DNA of 64,000 nucleotides, taken from Hemerocallis citrina (taxonomy: Eukaryota; Streptophyta; Magnoliopsida; Asparagales; Asphodelaceae). The position numbers and the translations under genes were made by a program. The stretch covers positions 254,179,228 through 254,243,227 of the forward strand of contig CM030358.1 in NCBI GenBank assembly GCA_017893485.1. The letters are read 5' to 3'. The notes below the pieces were generated by a model that saw nothing but the letters and a program-made list of their open reading frames with translations, was not told the DNA's origin and did no database searches. This document shows, in pieces, positions 12,514 through 24,763 of the stretch (position 1 is the first letter of the stretch; the number at the start of each line of letters is the position of its first letter).

Positions 12514-12522
12514 AAGCTATAC

Positions 12523-13154
12523 TAACAAATTTCAGATTTAGAGAAGCAACTATTCCAGACAAGACTACCCCCCAAAACTGCTCCCATAGTCCAAAATCAA
12601 AGGGATGAGACAGTTTTGCAATCCCATCTGAATGCAAGAAAGGACACTGTTGAGTCCAAAATTTCAATAGCTAGTCCGGAGCAAACGACTACCGGTAACG
12701 ACTTACCAAATCTATTAATGGCTGTGACTTTGCCAAAAAGTCATAGAGAGACATCATTGGGTCTAATCTAATGGCTAGTATGGCTCAAACAGTTTCCAAT
12801 AAAGACATATCAAGTCCATTAATGGGTGTGACTTTTCCAAAAAGTCAAGACAAGGGCAAAATTATTTTAGAAGAAGACCCTACATACTATCAGAAGGCCT
12901 CCCAAGAACACCACTAAAATTGAAAAAAGAAAAAGAAGAAAGATAGTTTAAGAGCTATCATAGTAGAACAGGTGGCACATGCAATAAAAACTGTCTTAGC
13001 AACTACGACAAGCCAGGTAACACATATTAAAGAAATTCTAGAAGACAATGAACAAAAGAAGATGGACACTTTGGACGCAGACGTTAGTGGTGACAACGAA
13101 CCAATGTCACCTATGTCCCTTGATTCCATTGCACATCATAATCTAGATACTTAA
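12523..13154 (+). pseudogene. Pararetrovirus 3' ORF, copy 2, C-terminal part
   Basis: The plus-strand sequence corresponds to 10826-11459 of the first copy. The last open piece (12972-13154) encodes a lysine/acid-rich tail ending shortly before the promoter repeats. Stops and frameshifts break the upstream part. No further function can be assigned. Confidence 0.45.
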
Positions 13155-13377
13155 CAGAGAAGTATTCAGAAAAAATTTCAATAAATCAAAAGAGCTACAG
13201 GATATCCCTTTATCGAAAGCTACAGAATATCCCACTACTGAAAGCACTCAGAAAGAATCTTAGGAAAAGGCCCACTGAAAAAAGGAATTGACCATTTCAT
13301 GCCACGACAAAAGAAAAATGCTTGGATAAGCTGCTCCACGTAGCCCATAAGAAGGCACTAAAAGACCTTCTCTTGCA

Positions 13378-13386
13378 TATAAAAGG
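13378..13386 (+). promoter_or_regulatory. Pararetrovirus promoter TATA box, copy 2
   Basis: TATAAAAGG preceded by CCACGTAGC and two GCTACAGGATATCCC-type repeat units at about 13190-13245. Confidence 0.7.
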
Positions 13387-14078
13387 ACTCCACTTCTCAC
13401 ATCTAAAGATCATCTCCTTTCCATCAGAACTCCCTTCCATCCTTCTGAATTCTCCTCTAATGTACTCTCACCCCCTCTTATAAATAACTTGTATGAAAAA
13501 AAGAACAAGCCCCTTTTCGGGCTTGTTAGAGCTTGAGTTACTCTATGTAAGTTTTCTTACATTTTTAGGGGATTCTCGAAAGGGAAAACCCTAAGCTATG
13601 TATCGTTTATGTCCCCCTATGTAAATTAAAGTTATAATTAAGCATGTTTTTCTTCTTGTTTTTTCCTTCTCATGTACATGAAAACCTTTACATATGCATG
13701 TGATAATAATTAGGCCCTTAAAACAATTTTTTAACCACTAGTGACCCTAAAGGCTTATGATAGCCGATGAGGAAAGGCTATAAGAGATACCGTAAGGGAA
13801 AAATGGTTAAGTTTGGCTGAAAAGTCAAACAGGGCTTAGTTCAACTTCATTTGTCATAGTGAGTTTAAAAAAATATATACTAGGGACATAAAAAATACAT
13901 ATGCAAGGGGTAAGTACCAAGTAGGGGGTTTTACACTTCTGAAAAATTCATCCTATTTATACTCTAATTTTGTTAGCCATTCTTAAAATTCCACTTTGGT
14001 ACGGTGACATAACCGATTATTTAAGAACAAAAACAGTAACACTTGAAGAATTAATTTATATACTAAGACAATAATGGT

Positions 14079-15130
14079 CTAACCCATGTTCTTTCTTTAG
14101 GTAATGTGTATTCTGTGCTTTCGCCTCAATTAGTTTCAAATCTAATATTGCTATTAGGTGTTAAAAGATCTTCATACATATATATTCCTCCATCCATTTG
14201 TTAAGCTCCTATAGGTTTTGATGCTTTGACTATATATTCTTTAGGAATTACATCCTTGTTGATAATGCAGTTTGTGCATCCTGTATCAATTAGAGCTAAA
14301 CTTTTTATTTCATAATTTATTATTTTTACTGTATATTTAACTTTCAGATATTTTAGATTTTCGCTATTACATATCTGACTAAGTCAGTTATTTCTGAATA
14401 GGATTCTAATGGATGTTCTATTATAGTTTTTCCTTTATCTAATTTTTGGTTAGTTGCTTTTAATTTTGCATACATTATTTTTCTAGTTTCTTCATCATCT
14501 TCTATTCTCTTATATATTAGTTTCTACGTATCTCCAATATTTTCTATTATTTTTGGTAATATTTTTTAATTCGTCTGTGTGAACCATAGGTTTAGCTTTT
14601 TCCGGGTTAAAACTTTGTTTATAATTTTTTTCAATACATTTCACACATCCTTCTTTATAACATTTTGAACATTTTATTATCTGTTCTCTGCTAGGGTACC
14701 ATTTATAATAAAAACATGGGATACTATCTGTTCCTAGGTATATTTGCCAATCATGCTTACAGGATTCTTCTTTATATTCATCATATCTAGATCAGAATAG
14801 TCTAGATCAGATATGTTTATAGGAGATGCAATGTTTTCTATGAACTCCTTAGTTTCTTTCGCAGCTTGATTTATTTGTTTTTCATTAGGGTCTTCTATAG
14901 AAATGATAGAATAAATGGATTCCGTGTCTAAAACGGTTTCATCTATATTAATAAGATCTTCTGTAACCCCTGTTTTTCCAGAAAGGTATTTTTCGATATT
15001 TTCTGTATTTAAAATTTTCGCAAATTATTTTTCGGTATTCAACTATTTTGTCAAAAGGTATTATTGGATTTTTCTAATTTAAAATCTATTTTGATCCATA
15101 ATTTTAGCTGAACTAATTTTCTATGATTTT
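14079..15130 (-). pseudogene. Pararetrovirus aspartic protease and upstream cysteine-rich region (segment c, part 1)
   Basis: Minus strand. The catalytic D-T-G is encoded at 14279-14287 in the context ALIDTGCTN, as in pararetroviral proteases that process the capsid-polymerase polyprotein. Upstream, at about 14636-14680, a cysteine cluster C-x2-C-x4-C-x2-C is encoded where the capsid zinc finger is expected; it lacks the usual histidine, so it is either degenerate or a variant. Multiple stops break the frame. The polymerase that should follow is missing because segment b abuts at 14078. The upstream capsid region continues at 18622 beyond an inserted solo LTR. Confidence 0.65.
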
Positions 15131-18100
15131 TGTATTTAATACAGTTCTTATTATTTTTATTATTGCCTTTATTATTTTTATCATTTTATTATTATTAATA
15201 TGGTTACTATCCGTATTATCTTGCCAGTGTGGTTATTTGCATTATTATTTTATTTTATTGTTAAAAATTATATTATTTTATAAATTATATTTATTAGTTA
15301 TTGTATTAATTTTCGTATTAGATTATTTTCAAATTATATTATTTTTCTTTCATTTTTGACCTCCTTGTGCTGATTGTGCGCTGTTTGTCCGTTTTTCGTC
15401 AATTTGAGATCTTTTCCTCATTTTCTTGGTCCCATTCATATTTAATAATTATTTTTGGGTCATGATGGATGTTTAGAAGTGTTTTGATCAATTTGAGATT
15501 TTTAGCTAAGGAGATTTTTAGGAGCCATAGGATTCATTGCATTTTGTATCCCCATTTGAAATCTACCCAATACCCAATACCCAATTGTATACCTATTTAC
15601 TCCTATTGATATCCACTACCCATTAACCCACATTTGATCCCCTATATATACCCCTAAACACTAATTAACTCAAACCCTAATCTTCTCTCTCCTTCTCCTA
15701 TTCATAACCGGCCTCCCCTCCTTCCACACCATCCCGGCCTGCATTCCCCACTGCCCAGACCGACCCTCCTTCAATCCTTCTTGCCTTGCCGATCACCTAT
15801 ATCATCCCCTTCCACCATATCATACAACTCCGCTTCACAAAAACCCTTCTTTCCTTTCCTTCATTGGCCGGCCCCTTCTCGAACAGCACACCACCCATCC
15901 AAACAGCCCCCTACATCCCCCTTCGCTGATTTGGAGAAGTGGGCATCACCCACTTTGGTTCGTGCATCAAGGAGATCAATCGTAGGCGCGTTTCGGCTCG
16001 TGGGTTCGCGTGGAATCGCGTAGGAAGGCTTCTCGCTCGTGGGTTTCGTTGCTTGGCTTCGTTTCGTCGTGTTCATCGTCAAAGAGGCAAGTAACTTGTA
16101 CTTAACGTCATTAGTATGATACAAGTTGAAAGTTCACACATAGGGTAGTTTGAGACTAGAGACGGCCAAAGATTTGAATTTTAATTGTGGGTTTTTTCTC
16201 TATAGTGTAAAACAGGACATAGATGACTTAGAACATAAGTTTTGATAGGTTTATGCTGTAGGTTTCACCCAAAGCGCGATTTTGATCGCATAGATCAAAT
16301 AGCGCATGGAACATGTTTGATGGATTGCCCACATGAAAATATTAGGTTTTGACATATTAGAAACCCTTAGACATGATATTTATATGATGGGTATACAGCG
16401 TTTCGAATCTGGATGAGTTTGGATCATTTTTGTAGAAGTTATGACGTTTTGAGGTTTAGTTGTGAAATCTGGAAATTCGGGTTATACTGAATAGATTGCT
16501 ATTTTTGCCTGGGTTAGAGTCCGAATCTCAACATGGACATTTCTGAGTAATTTGTAGAGGACTGAATCTATTTTCTAACCCCACTAGTTTCACCCCGTTT
16601 GGAGTTCGTATGAATTAGTTATGATTATTTTAGTGACTGTGTATCGGTAGTTCCCAGATTCAGTTCGGGGTAGATTTTATTATCTATTTATTTTCAAGAT
16701 CCAAGTTATACATGATATCATGCCACAATATTTTGTCCAGTATTTTACCATGATGTTAGGTAGTTCCCAGATTTATGTGGTATTTTAAAGATAAGATTTG
16801 AGCGATGTCTTGTACCCCTTTTCTATAATGCACTTTTGCTGTAAACTGCGTGTTGCTCTATGTTGAATGCTGTTTCCACCCTAGTTATAATTACAGTATG
16901 AAGATTTTATGTGAGATATGAAAGTTGGAGAATTTTGTCTACTTTCATCTCGTTTTGGCGGAAGTGGATTTCGATGCGCTGTTTGCAAGATATGTTTGAT
17001 TTTGTACAGCAGTGTTGAGAAATTCCAGATCCATCAAAACCATGTTTTGTGTTACTTTTCATTTTTGATACCATATCTATACTTTCTGGAAAATTATGAA
17101 AATTATTGTTTTGAGTCTACATATGTAGGGGATTATCCCAGATTTTTAGTGAATTTATTTGATGACTGTACATGCTGTTTTTATGTGTTGGAAGTCATTC
17201 CCCTGTTTTCTGGCTGTACATGAAAACTGTGTTGAAATGACTTTTAAGCTGAGATGTTGTGAACTAGTATGTACCTTTATTATACCCGTTAGAAGCGTGT
17301 GGATGTCTAGTTTCTAGATCCTTTGACGGATCATGATTTGCATGCCTGTAGCTCTTCGAATCACTGATTTAGTGCTGACTAGTCTTGCTGTCCTGTTTAT
17401 GAACCTTGTATATTTTACTCGTATATGTGGATCTTTATTAACCATGCATGCTGATTTGATAACCTGAACCTATAACTGATCCCACCATGCTTATTTGACC
17501 CTAGTTTACACGTATACATGCATGTGGGATATTAATAATAACAGTAATCAAGCCGGGGTTTATGGGAAGGATCTAATAGTGGATAGTTCAGAAACGTGTA
17601 CTCGGAAGGGGGTCCGTGTTTCCCGTTTTGCTGCACGTACCTGTTGATCGTGTACCTGTTGCTGCATGGACCTTTGGTTCATGTACCTGTTACCTGTTAC
17701 CTGTTGCTTCATGAGCCTGTTGCTGCATGAATCGGATGATTCGTGTACCTGTTGCTTCATGAACCTGTTTTCTGTTTCCTGTACCCGAGTATACTGCCCT
17801 CTATGGTCCACTATGAAAATCTTACTAAGCGAAACTGTTGTATTGTAACAACCATGTAGCATGGGATGCATGTCGTGCTACCTAGATAGTAATCACACAA
17901 GACTTGAACTTAATACATGAACATGATACATGCTTGCCAGATACTTGGCTACCTGATACATGAGACATGCTGTATGAGACATGAACTACATGAAACATGA
18001 TACCTGATACAAGTTTACACGACACTTGACACTTGATGCATGTTTATAAGATATTTGATTTATGCCGTGACCCTTGACACTTTTACCGTGCTAGTTTGAC

Positions 18101-18621
18101 TAGGTTGACTTTATACTTATACCATATGCTAGTTAGTTATCCCATTCCATGTGTTTGTATCCTACTCTATTTGTAACCCGGACTTGCCATTGACGGGTAC
18201 TTGTGTTTTCTCTTTTCTCTTTCCTGCATTCGTTGTATTGTAGATTTTGGAGGACAGATTCCTGAAGGTATTGGCAAGGTGAGGGGCTAGAGGCTGAATT
18301 TTGCTATTACTATTCTTGTTGCTTATTTTGGACAATATTGTATTTTGAGACTTGTATTTATTTCTTGTATTTAGGCAATGTGACCCAGGATTAATTGTGT
18401 TATTCAGATCATGACTATTTGAGATTAATGCATTTTATTTCAAGTATTCTTATTGGTATTTGTCTCATATGTGCATGTGGTTGATTTTTCTGGCTTCCGA
18501 CTCTGATTTTACTGTGACATGTTGTAAGGATTTCTTGAAACAGCTTAAGGATGATAATAATCATTCGCCGGGCTTTTGTTACGTACTCGTATTCCGTATT
18601 TTTGGGAAGCGGGGCGTGACA
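15131..18621 (+). repeat. Solo LTR, family 1, copy 1 (left end uncertain)
   Basis: The right end ...GGGAAGCGGGGCGTGACA matches the ends of the LTRs at 27171, 49481 and 63715. A run TATATATACCCC at about 15645 with a pyrimidine-rich leader follows, as in the other copies. The expected TGTAAC start is not found, and no target duplication of TCTTC (18622-18626) is seen on the left, so the left end was probably lost or changed; 15131 is approximate. No internal retrotransposon genes are present. Open stretches inside (15123-15359, 15781-16023, 18460-18804) look non-coding. Confidence 0.65.
17577..17813 (+). repeat. Conserved stem with tandem-repeat loop, LTR copy 1
   Basis: TAGTGGA (17577-17583) and GTGTACTCGG (17596-17605) are mirrored by CCGAGTATAC (17785-17794) and TCCACTA (17807-17813). 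The 179-base interior consists of repeated words GTACCTGTTGCTGCATG and variants. Confidence 0.75.
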
Positions 18622-18639
18622 TCTTCATTAGTGCATTCT

Positions 18640-19857
18640 ATTAAGGTGTTATTTTTATCATGTCTATTTATCCTTATAGGACAAGTTCTACTCATATGCT
18701 CTGGACTGCCACATGTAAAACATTATAGTTTTTCTTATATAGTCTGTTTGGTTTACATGTTTTTGCAGGTCTACATACGGCTTTCTTCTATTGGATTTTC
18801 TTAAACAATAATTTTTCGTATTATAATAATTCTATTTCTTATAAGTCCTTTTATATTGTCTTGGTTCTTATCATTTATACCATATGTTTGAGCTGTATAT
18901 ATTTCTTTACAGAAACCATAATCTGAGTATTTTAGCTGTTTCTGTATTTGTATTGAGTACATTTTTCTTTTAACATTTTTAATACATGTTGGACACAATG
19001 ACCTACTGTGCAAAGTCTATTTGGTTCTGCTCTTACTCCTGGTTCATTTTTCAATCTCGCTGCAATTTCTAAACCTAAGGATCCATGTAATTTTCTAAAC
19101 AACTTTTCTCCTAACTCTTGGTTAAATGCATTTTCTGAAATACATACATAATAATAATAATCATTAAGAAATTTCTTTATATATTTCCATTTGTATATAC
19201 ATAATTGTTCTAGATTTCTGATCGCAACTATTTTTACCCATAGGTGTCCCGAATTGGGATCTTGTCCCATGACTAGACTCTGAATTGTATTTACAAAATT
19301 ATATGGGTTTGCTCCTAATGAAAGTAGCCCATTGTATTCATTGGCATTTGTTTCTTTATAAGATTCCCATAAAGTCCTTGTACTTTCTCCAAGGAATGTT
19401 TCTAGATATTTATACATTTCTACTACATCCATTTCTAGGGTTGATCTATAATAATCTCCTACTAAGGTATAATTCTATACATCTATTATATTAGACCAAT
19501 TTTGGGGGTCATGTGCCGGTAAATTTAAAATATGAGGTTCGGCTTTGGTTTGGAATTTTTAATGGGTTGCTTTAATGGTTGTCTTTTACCTTTTGTTCTA
19601 AATTTATTTTCTGATTCATTGTAAGAGGGATAAGAAGCTCTAGGTATATTTTCTGAAGGGTAGTTTCTAGTACTTAGTCCTACAGTCCTGTGAAAAGGAG
19701 ATGACGAAGTTGTCGTGCTAACTTCTTCTGCATCTGCTAAGTCCTTTTGGTAAGAGATACCAATTACATGAGTTAATTGATCATCTCTTTCTTCTTGTTC
19801 TTCTACTAAATTTTTCAATTCGAATATTTCTTTAATGATCATAATATAAATATTCAT
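18640..19857 (-). pseudogene. Pararetrovirus capsid protein region
   Basis: The open piece 18932-19432 (166 codons) has the appearance of a caulimovirid capsid core: a Trp/Tyr-rich helical segment with FLGESTRTLWESY near the start and a conserved basic tail rich in Lys and Cys (CTVGHCVQHVLKMLKEKC). Upstream piece 19525-19857 holds an acidic coiled-coil-like start and a Lys/Pro-rich end, in another frame. The capsid packages the viral DNA. Between the two pieces there are stops and a frameshift. The family call rests on position between movement protein and protease plus motif impression. Confidence 0.55.
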
Positions 19858-20093
19858 CTGTTGTAATAGTCTTGTTTCTATAATATGCTTCTTCTAATTC
19901 AAATAATTCCTTTTTGCTTAGATCAGTTATTCTTAATTCTTTAGGATATAATATTTTATCATCTTTTGATACTAAAGTTTCTATGTATTCTATATGAACC
20001 AAATATGAATCTAAGTTTGTTTCTATGTTACTAATATTTCTATTAACATAGGGAACATAATCTGTAAATCTAACACTAGTTCTTCCTTGAGTA

Positions 20094-20961
20094 TCAGTAT
20101 ATATTAAAGAGTTGTGGTACTATAGTTTTTATCGGAAACCTATCTAGATTCCAATCTAGCCCTGCTAATCTTGTTGAGTCATATTCTAATGGCTTAATCA
20201 TTTTAATTCCTTTACTACTTAATAAATCGACTACTTCTTTTATATTTATTTTATATTTTACTTTAGAGTTGGTTGTAATTCTTCCTAAGAATGCTATATG
20301 TACTAATAAGTTATCACCATTATTTACTTCTTCGTAACCTTTTGTTTGTATACCTATCTGTATATGTTTACTAAAGTCTTTTATAGTTATCATGAAATCC
20401 GGGCCACAGTAAAATATCCTAAATTACTAGTCATATCTACTTCTATGCCGCTATCATTCCTTTAGTCATATTATTCCATCTATCATTATATAGTGTTATT
20501 AAAACTTTACATCCTAATTTTTTTTCTCATTAATCTTTAATACCAATAATTATTAGTCCTATATGCATAAATCTGTATTTGTTTCTATCTTATCTTAGTT
20601 CACTACTTGCAGCTTGACTAATTAAGGGTAAACTTATTGTTTGATTTTCCAGACAACTCACTGCTTGTTCTCTATTATGTCTAAAGAATTCTGTTCTAAA
20701 CTCAAATCTCCTCGTTTGGTATAATGTTCTAGGATTGAGTATGGTTTATCCTTCTCTTTGGAATCTGTCATAGTCTTGTTCTAGATCTATTAATTCATCA
20801 AATTGAACTTCATAATTATTAGCTTGCCTACTAAATAATCTTTCTACTAAAGGTCTTGAACCACTGACTGAAAGTCTACTGGTTGAACCTTGTTCTGTAG
20901 ATCTAAGAGTTCTAGAGTGTCCTACAAATGTTTGCATATTTGATTGAGTTCTAATATTCAT
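20094..20961 (-). pseudogene. Pararetrovirus movement protein (30K type)
   Basis: Piece 20094-20393 has the hallmarks of the caulimovirid/badnavirus cell-to-cell movement domain: an early IKDFSKHIQIGI.TKGYE block, then LLVHIAFLGRIT, a VVDLLSSKGI block and the terminal LAGLDWNL. Piece 20746-20961 is the N-terminal portion of the same polyprotein region, with an EQDYDRFQREG segment. The interval between is frameshifted. In a living virus this protein moves genomes through plasmodesmata. The C-terminal reading continues, broken, towards 19860. Confidence 0.7.
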
Positions 20962-21009
20962 TTTATTTTTTGGACAGGGAATCTAAATACTGGTCTAGGT
21001 TTTCAGGTT

Positions 21010-21540
21010 ATTTTCTCTTTACCTGTGGGTTCTAAGGATATTTTTGATATATTATCTGTTAACTTATTGATTTCGTCTTGGATTCCAGTTATATTAGGTT
21101 TTTGAATATTATCTAACTTTCTATGAAGTCCTACTAATAATTTCATAATAATCTTATTTTGTTTAACTACTAACCTATCAGAATGAGCTTCAGGAGTATA
21201 GCTTTATATTTCTTGTAATGTTTCGCTATAATTAAAATCTGTCATCAACTAAGGACAATTATTTTTATTTCTTCCAATAACTCTCTATTCTCTCTTGATT
21301 TTTCTTGTAGTGTTTCTAATTTTTCTTCTAGTCCTTTTGATTTATCTACTGGTGTTGAGTGACTTTTTAATGTGCTATGTTTTTCTAGACTAATACTATT
21401 CTGGTGTTTAATATAATCTATTTTACTTGATATTTCTTTTAATATCTGATTCTTCTCTAAGCATAGTAGTTACTTCTAAATAATGAGTAATTTTGCATAA
21501 GTCTTCTAAATTTCCTAAATTTACAGGTTTTTAGTGGATC
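21010..21540 (-). pseudogene. Pararetrovirus first ORF, copy 2, broken
   Basis: Closely similar to 9293-9770 and in the same orientation. It is Lys/Ile/Asn-rich with likely coiled-coil spacing and several stops. It sits between primer site and movement protein, matching the small 5' genes of badna-like viruses. Confidence 0.5.
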
Positions 21541-21547
21541 TATTTTA

Positions 21548-21561
21548 TGAGCTCTGATACA
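21548..21561 (-). other. Primer-binding site, tRNA-Met type, copy 2
   Basis: Minus strand TGTATCAGAGCTCA, one base from the consensus TGGTATCAGAGC over the shared part. Confidence 0.6.
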
Positions 21562-22194
21562 AAAAAAAGTGTGTGATTAAATTATTTAAATTTTCTTCTT
21601 TTAGAAGGTTTCAGATTCCTAATATTGCTTCAAGGACATTGTTGAGTCCAAAATTTCAACAGCTAGTCCGGAGTAAACGACTATCGGTAAAGACTTACCA
21701 AATCCGTTAATGCCTGTGACTTTGCCAAAAAGTCAATACAGAGACATCATTGGGTCTAATCCAATGGATAGTCTGGCTCAAATGATAGCCACTAAAGACA
21801 TATCAAGTCCGTTAATGGGTGTGACTTTCCCAAAAAGCCAAGACAAAGGCAAAACCATTTTTGAAGAAGACTCTACATACTCTCAAATTACTCAGGTATT
21901 ATAACAGATAGAAGGCCTCCAAAGAACACCACTAAAATTGAAAAAGAAAAAGAAGAAAGATAGTTTAATAGCTATCACAGCAGAACAGGTGGCACATGCA
22001 GTAAAAACTGCCTTAGCAACTACGACAAGCTAGGTAACATACATTAAAGAAATTATAGAAGACAATGAACAAAAGAAGATGGACACTTCGGACGCAGACG
22101 TCAGTCGTGACAAGGAATCAATGTTACCTATGTCCCTTTATTCCAATGCACATCATAATCTAGATACTTAACAGAGAAGCATCCAGAAAAAAAT

Positions 22195-22290
22195 CAATAA
22201 ATCAAAAGTGCTACAGGATATCCCATTACTGAAAGCTACAGAATATCCCACTACTGAAAGCTACAGGATATCCCACTACTGAAAGCATTC
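22195..22290 (+). repeat. 25-base promoter repeats
   Basis: Three units of the type CTACAGGATATCCCACTACTGAAAG (first and middle units slightly changed), upstream of the TATA box. The copies at 13190-13245 and 10700-10760 have two units, so the number varies between promoter copies. Confidence 0.65.
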
Positions 22291-22419
22291 CGAAAGAATC
22301 TTAGAAAGAGGCACACTGAAAAAAGGAATGGATCATTTCATGCCACGACAAAAGAAAAAGGCTTGGATAAGCTGCTTCCACGTAGCCCAGAAGAAAGCGC
22401 TAGAAGACCTCCTCTTGCC

Positions 22420-22428
22420 TATAAAAGG
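22420..22428 (+). promoter_or_regulatory. Pararetrovirus promoter TATA box, copy 3
   Basis: TATAAAAGG with CCACGTAGC about 45 bases upstream, matching the other two promoter copies. Confidence 0.7.
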
Positions 22429-23231
22429 ACTCCACTTCTCACATCTAAAGATCATCTCATCTCCATCAGAACTCCCTTCCATCCTTCTGAATTCTCCTCC
22501 AATGTACTCTCACCCCCTCTTATAAATAACTTGTATAAAAAAAGGAACAAGCCCCTTAAGAGCTTGAGCTACTCTCTTTGTAAGTTTCTTATCTTTTTAG
22601 GGGATTCCCAAAAGGGAAAACCCTAAGATAGATATCATTGATGTCCCCCTATGTAAATTAAGGTTTTAATTAAGCATGTTTTTCTACTTGTTTTTTCCTT
22701 CTCATGTACAAGAAAATCTTTACATATGCATCTGATAATAATTAGGCCCTTAAAACAAACTATTAACCACTAGTGACCCTAAAGACTTATGACGGCCGAT
22801 TACGAAAGGCTATAAGAGATGCCATAAGGGGAAAATGGTTAAATTTGGCTGAAAAGTCAAATAGGGCTTAGTTCACCTTCATTTGTCATAGTGATTTAAA
22901 AAAAAAAAAGAAAAAAAGGAAAAAAAAGTGTACTAGGGACATAAAAAAAACATATGCAAGGGGTAAATACCAAGTAGGGGTTTTACACTTATGAAAAATT
23001 CATCCTATATATTTATACTCTAATTTTGTTAGCCTTAAAGTTCCACTTTGGTATGGTGACATAACCGATTATTTAAAAACAAAAACAGTAACACTAGAAG
23101 AATTAATTTATATACTAAGACAAGAAGAAGAAAAAATTTATAACGCCTTAGAAGAATATTTTCCTAATAGCAATATTAAGAATCTAAAACCTTCTAAAAG
23201 AATAAAATTTAAATAATTTAATCACACCTTT

Positions 23232-24240
23232 TTCAGAAGCTACATCTAAAGCTTCTGAAAGATTATTGAATCTTTTGTAAATTGGATTCCTGAAGTCTTT
23301 TATGCTGTCTGCTACTTCTATCCAACTCTGAATACTCCTAATAAGTTACCTTATAAAACTGCATAAAATTTATATTCTTTATGATTCGGAGTAAATACTT
23401 CTGATAGAGAGTCCACTGCTGCTAAAAAATATTTCTTGTTTTTTCTGTTGAAGGAAATCCATAAATTGTTTAAGATATATTGTTGTTGTTTTGTAGTAGA
23501 AATATGTGAAAAAATCTTAAAATATGTGGGAATACTACTAATTCTTGATTACCGAATCTGAGGCTTTCTTGCCATATTCTTGGTCTGATATTCTGATTAT
23601 ACATATTCTGGTCTGGTAGTTATGGTCTTATATTCTGGCTATATGTATTCTGATATGGTAATCTTTCATGAGAAATACCAGGCTGCTGTGGTGGCCTAGC
23701 CATTTGCATAAAACCATGAACAAGTTCTAGATTATGTAATGTTTTGAAAGAAATTCTTTTTGGTGTATGCTCTTTTATTCTATGGAATATAAGTAATCTG
23801 CATATATATCCTTCTTGGGTATAGAGATCAAATATCCGTGCTAATTGATATAGAAAATTTCTATCTGTTAGTTTATTAATGTTCTGACTAAATGGTTCTA
23901 TGGAGCTCTGCTAATTCATATAGAAAATTCTTCATCTATTAATCTATTCATTCAAAAGTGTCTACACTGCTATTATATTCAGTTGGCCTTATCTTTGGTT
24001 GTGTAGACATAGACTTATAATATATTTCTCGTAACTTGCGATTGATTATGGTAGCATATTCTTCATTAGTCCAAAAATATTCTAATAATTCAGACAGAGT
24101 TCTTGTGTCAGGGACTAATTTTATTGTTGTTTTAAACTCATTTATAGAGCAGTGTTCTAAGAAAAAAATTAATTATAGTAGTAGTCCTTGATTATAAGAG
24201 GTGACATTAAAAGTAACAGGGGTATCACTTAGGTCTATTA
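23232..24240 (-). pseudogene. Pararetrovirus 3' ORF, N-terminal half (segment e)
   Basis: Same orientation and sequence family as 11640-12520: it includes the ARPPQQPGIS-type block (about 23690) and the FWTNEEYATIINRKLREIYY block (about 24010-24080). The sequence extends further upstream than copy 1, to about 24240, with the acidic block VPDT.TLSELLEYF. Numerous stops and small duplications are present. No function is assigned. Confidence 0.5.
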
Positions 24241-24763
24241 AGGTGGGGTATGTTGCATGTTTGTTGTGTGGCGGTAGCTGTAGGCTTGCACCAACCACAA
24301 AAAATCGCAAACTGCAACTGCACAAAAAGCACACAAACTACCGAACCAAAGTTAAAGACAATTAATTATACAGAACCTGAGTATCTGAGATTATCAACTT
24401 GAATACCAGTAGCGGTTATACTTCCAAGGTAAAACTATAAGATAACAGTTTGGTCCGTACCATAATCAATCCAAACTATAATCAAGAATCCTATTACAAT
24501 AAAATTTAAAACAACACTATAATATGTCAAGGTCAGAATCCTACTACAAGAAGAAAATTTACAACAGAAGTGTATATTACACAATCTCAATACCCCACGT
24601 CAAGATCCTGGAGTACTTGCAGAACAAATACACTAAAAAAAAGAAAGCTTCATGCATGACAGCAGACAAATTTAGCACTTTCGGCTTCACAATTTACCCA
24701 AAAATAAATCAAAATAGTTAATGATGACGCTTTTCAATAGCTGACGATGAAAGCCTTTTTTTT
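24241..24763 (-). other. Sequence downstream of the ALG14-like exon
   Basis: No coding frame or repeat is recognised. It may contain the 3' untranslated region of the exon that ends at 24764. A short open frame on the plus strand (24524-24721) looks like chance. Confidence 0.35.

Larger units (their letters stand above)
9291..12522 (-). mobile_element. Endogenous pararetrovirus, group I segment a
   Basis: Read on the minus strand: 3' ORF, TATA promoter, about 750-base leader, tRNA-Met primer site, then the first small ORF. The order spans the genome ends, as in a circular or terminally redundant caulimovirid template. Most of this sequence recurs in the other segments at 12523-14078, 21060-23230 and 23232-24120. 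Reading frames are broken in several places. Confidence 0.7.
12523..14078 (+). mobile_element. Endogenous pararetrovirus, group I segment b (inverted)
   Basis: Plus-strand copy of the C-terminal part of the 3' ORF, promoter and leader. It mirrors 11459 down to about 9960 of segment a, making a large inverted repeat with arms of about 1.5 kb and a spacer of about 1.06 kb. The copy ends abruptly at about 14078, where minus-strand protease sequence begins. Confidence 0.7.
18622..21634 (-). mobile_element. Endogenous pararetrovirus, group I segment c, part 2
   Basis: Minus-strand order from high to low coordinates: primer site (21548-21561), first ORF, movement protein, capsid protein. It continues across the inserted LTR into the protease at 14079-15130. 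The high end joins head-to-head with plus-strand segment d at about 21634. Confidence 0.75.
21635..23230 (+). mobile_element. Endogenous pararetrovirus, group I segment d (inverted)
   Basis: Plus-strand copy of the 3' ORF C-terminal half (about 21640-22170), promoter and leader, very similar to segment b. It runs up to the bases that precede the primer site in segment a, then stops at about 23230 where minus-strand 3' ORF sequence begins; the primer site itself is missing. The open piece 21710-21904 carries the same repeated blocks seen in copy 1. Confidence 0.7.

Noticed and set aside
15123..15359. Hydrophobic 78-codon frame
   Set aside because: Low-complexity ATT/TTA-rich DNA gives Ile/Leu/Phe runs; no other support.
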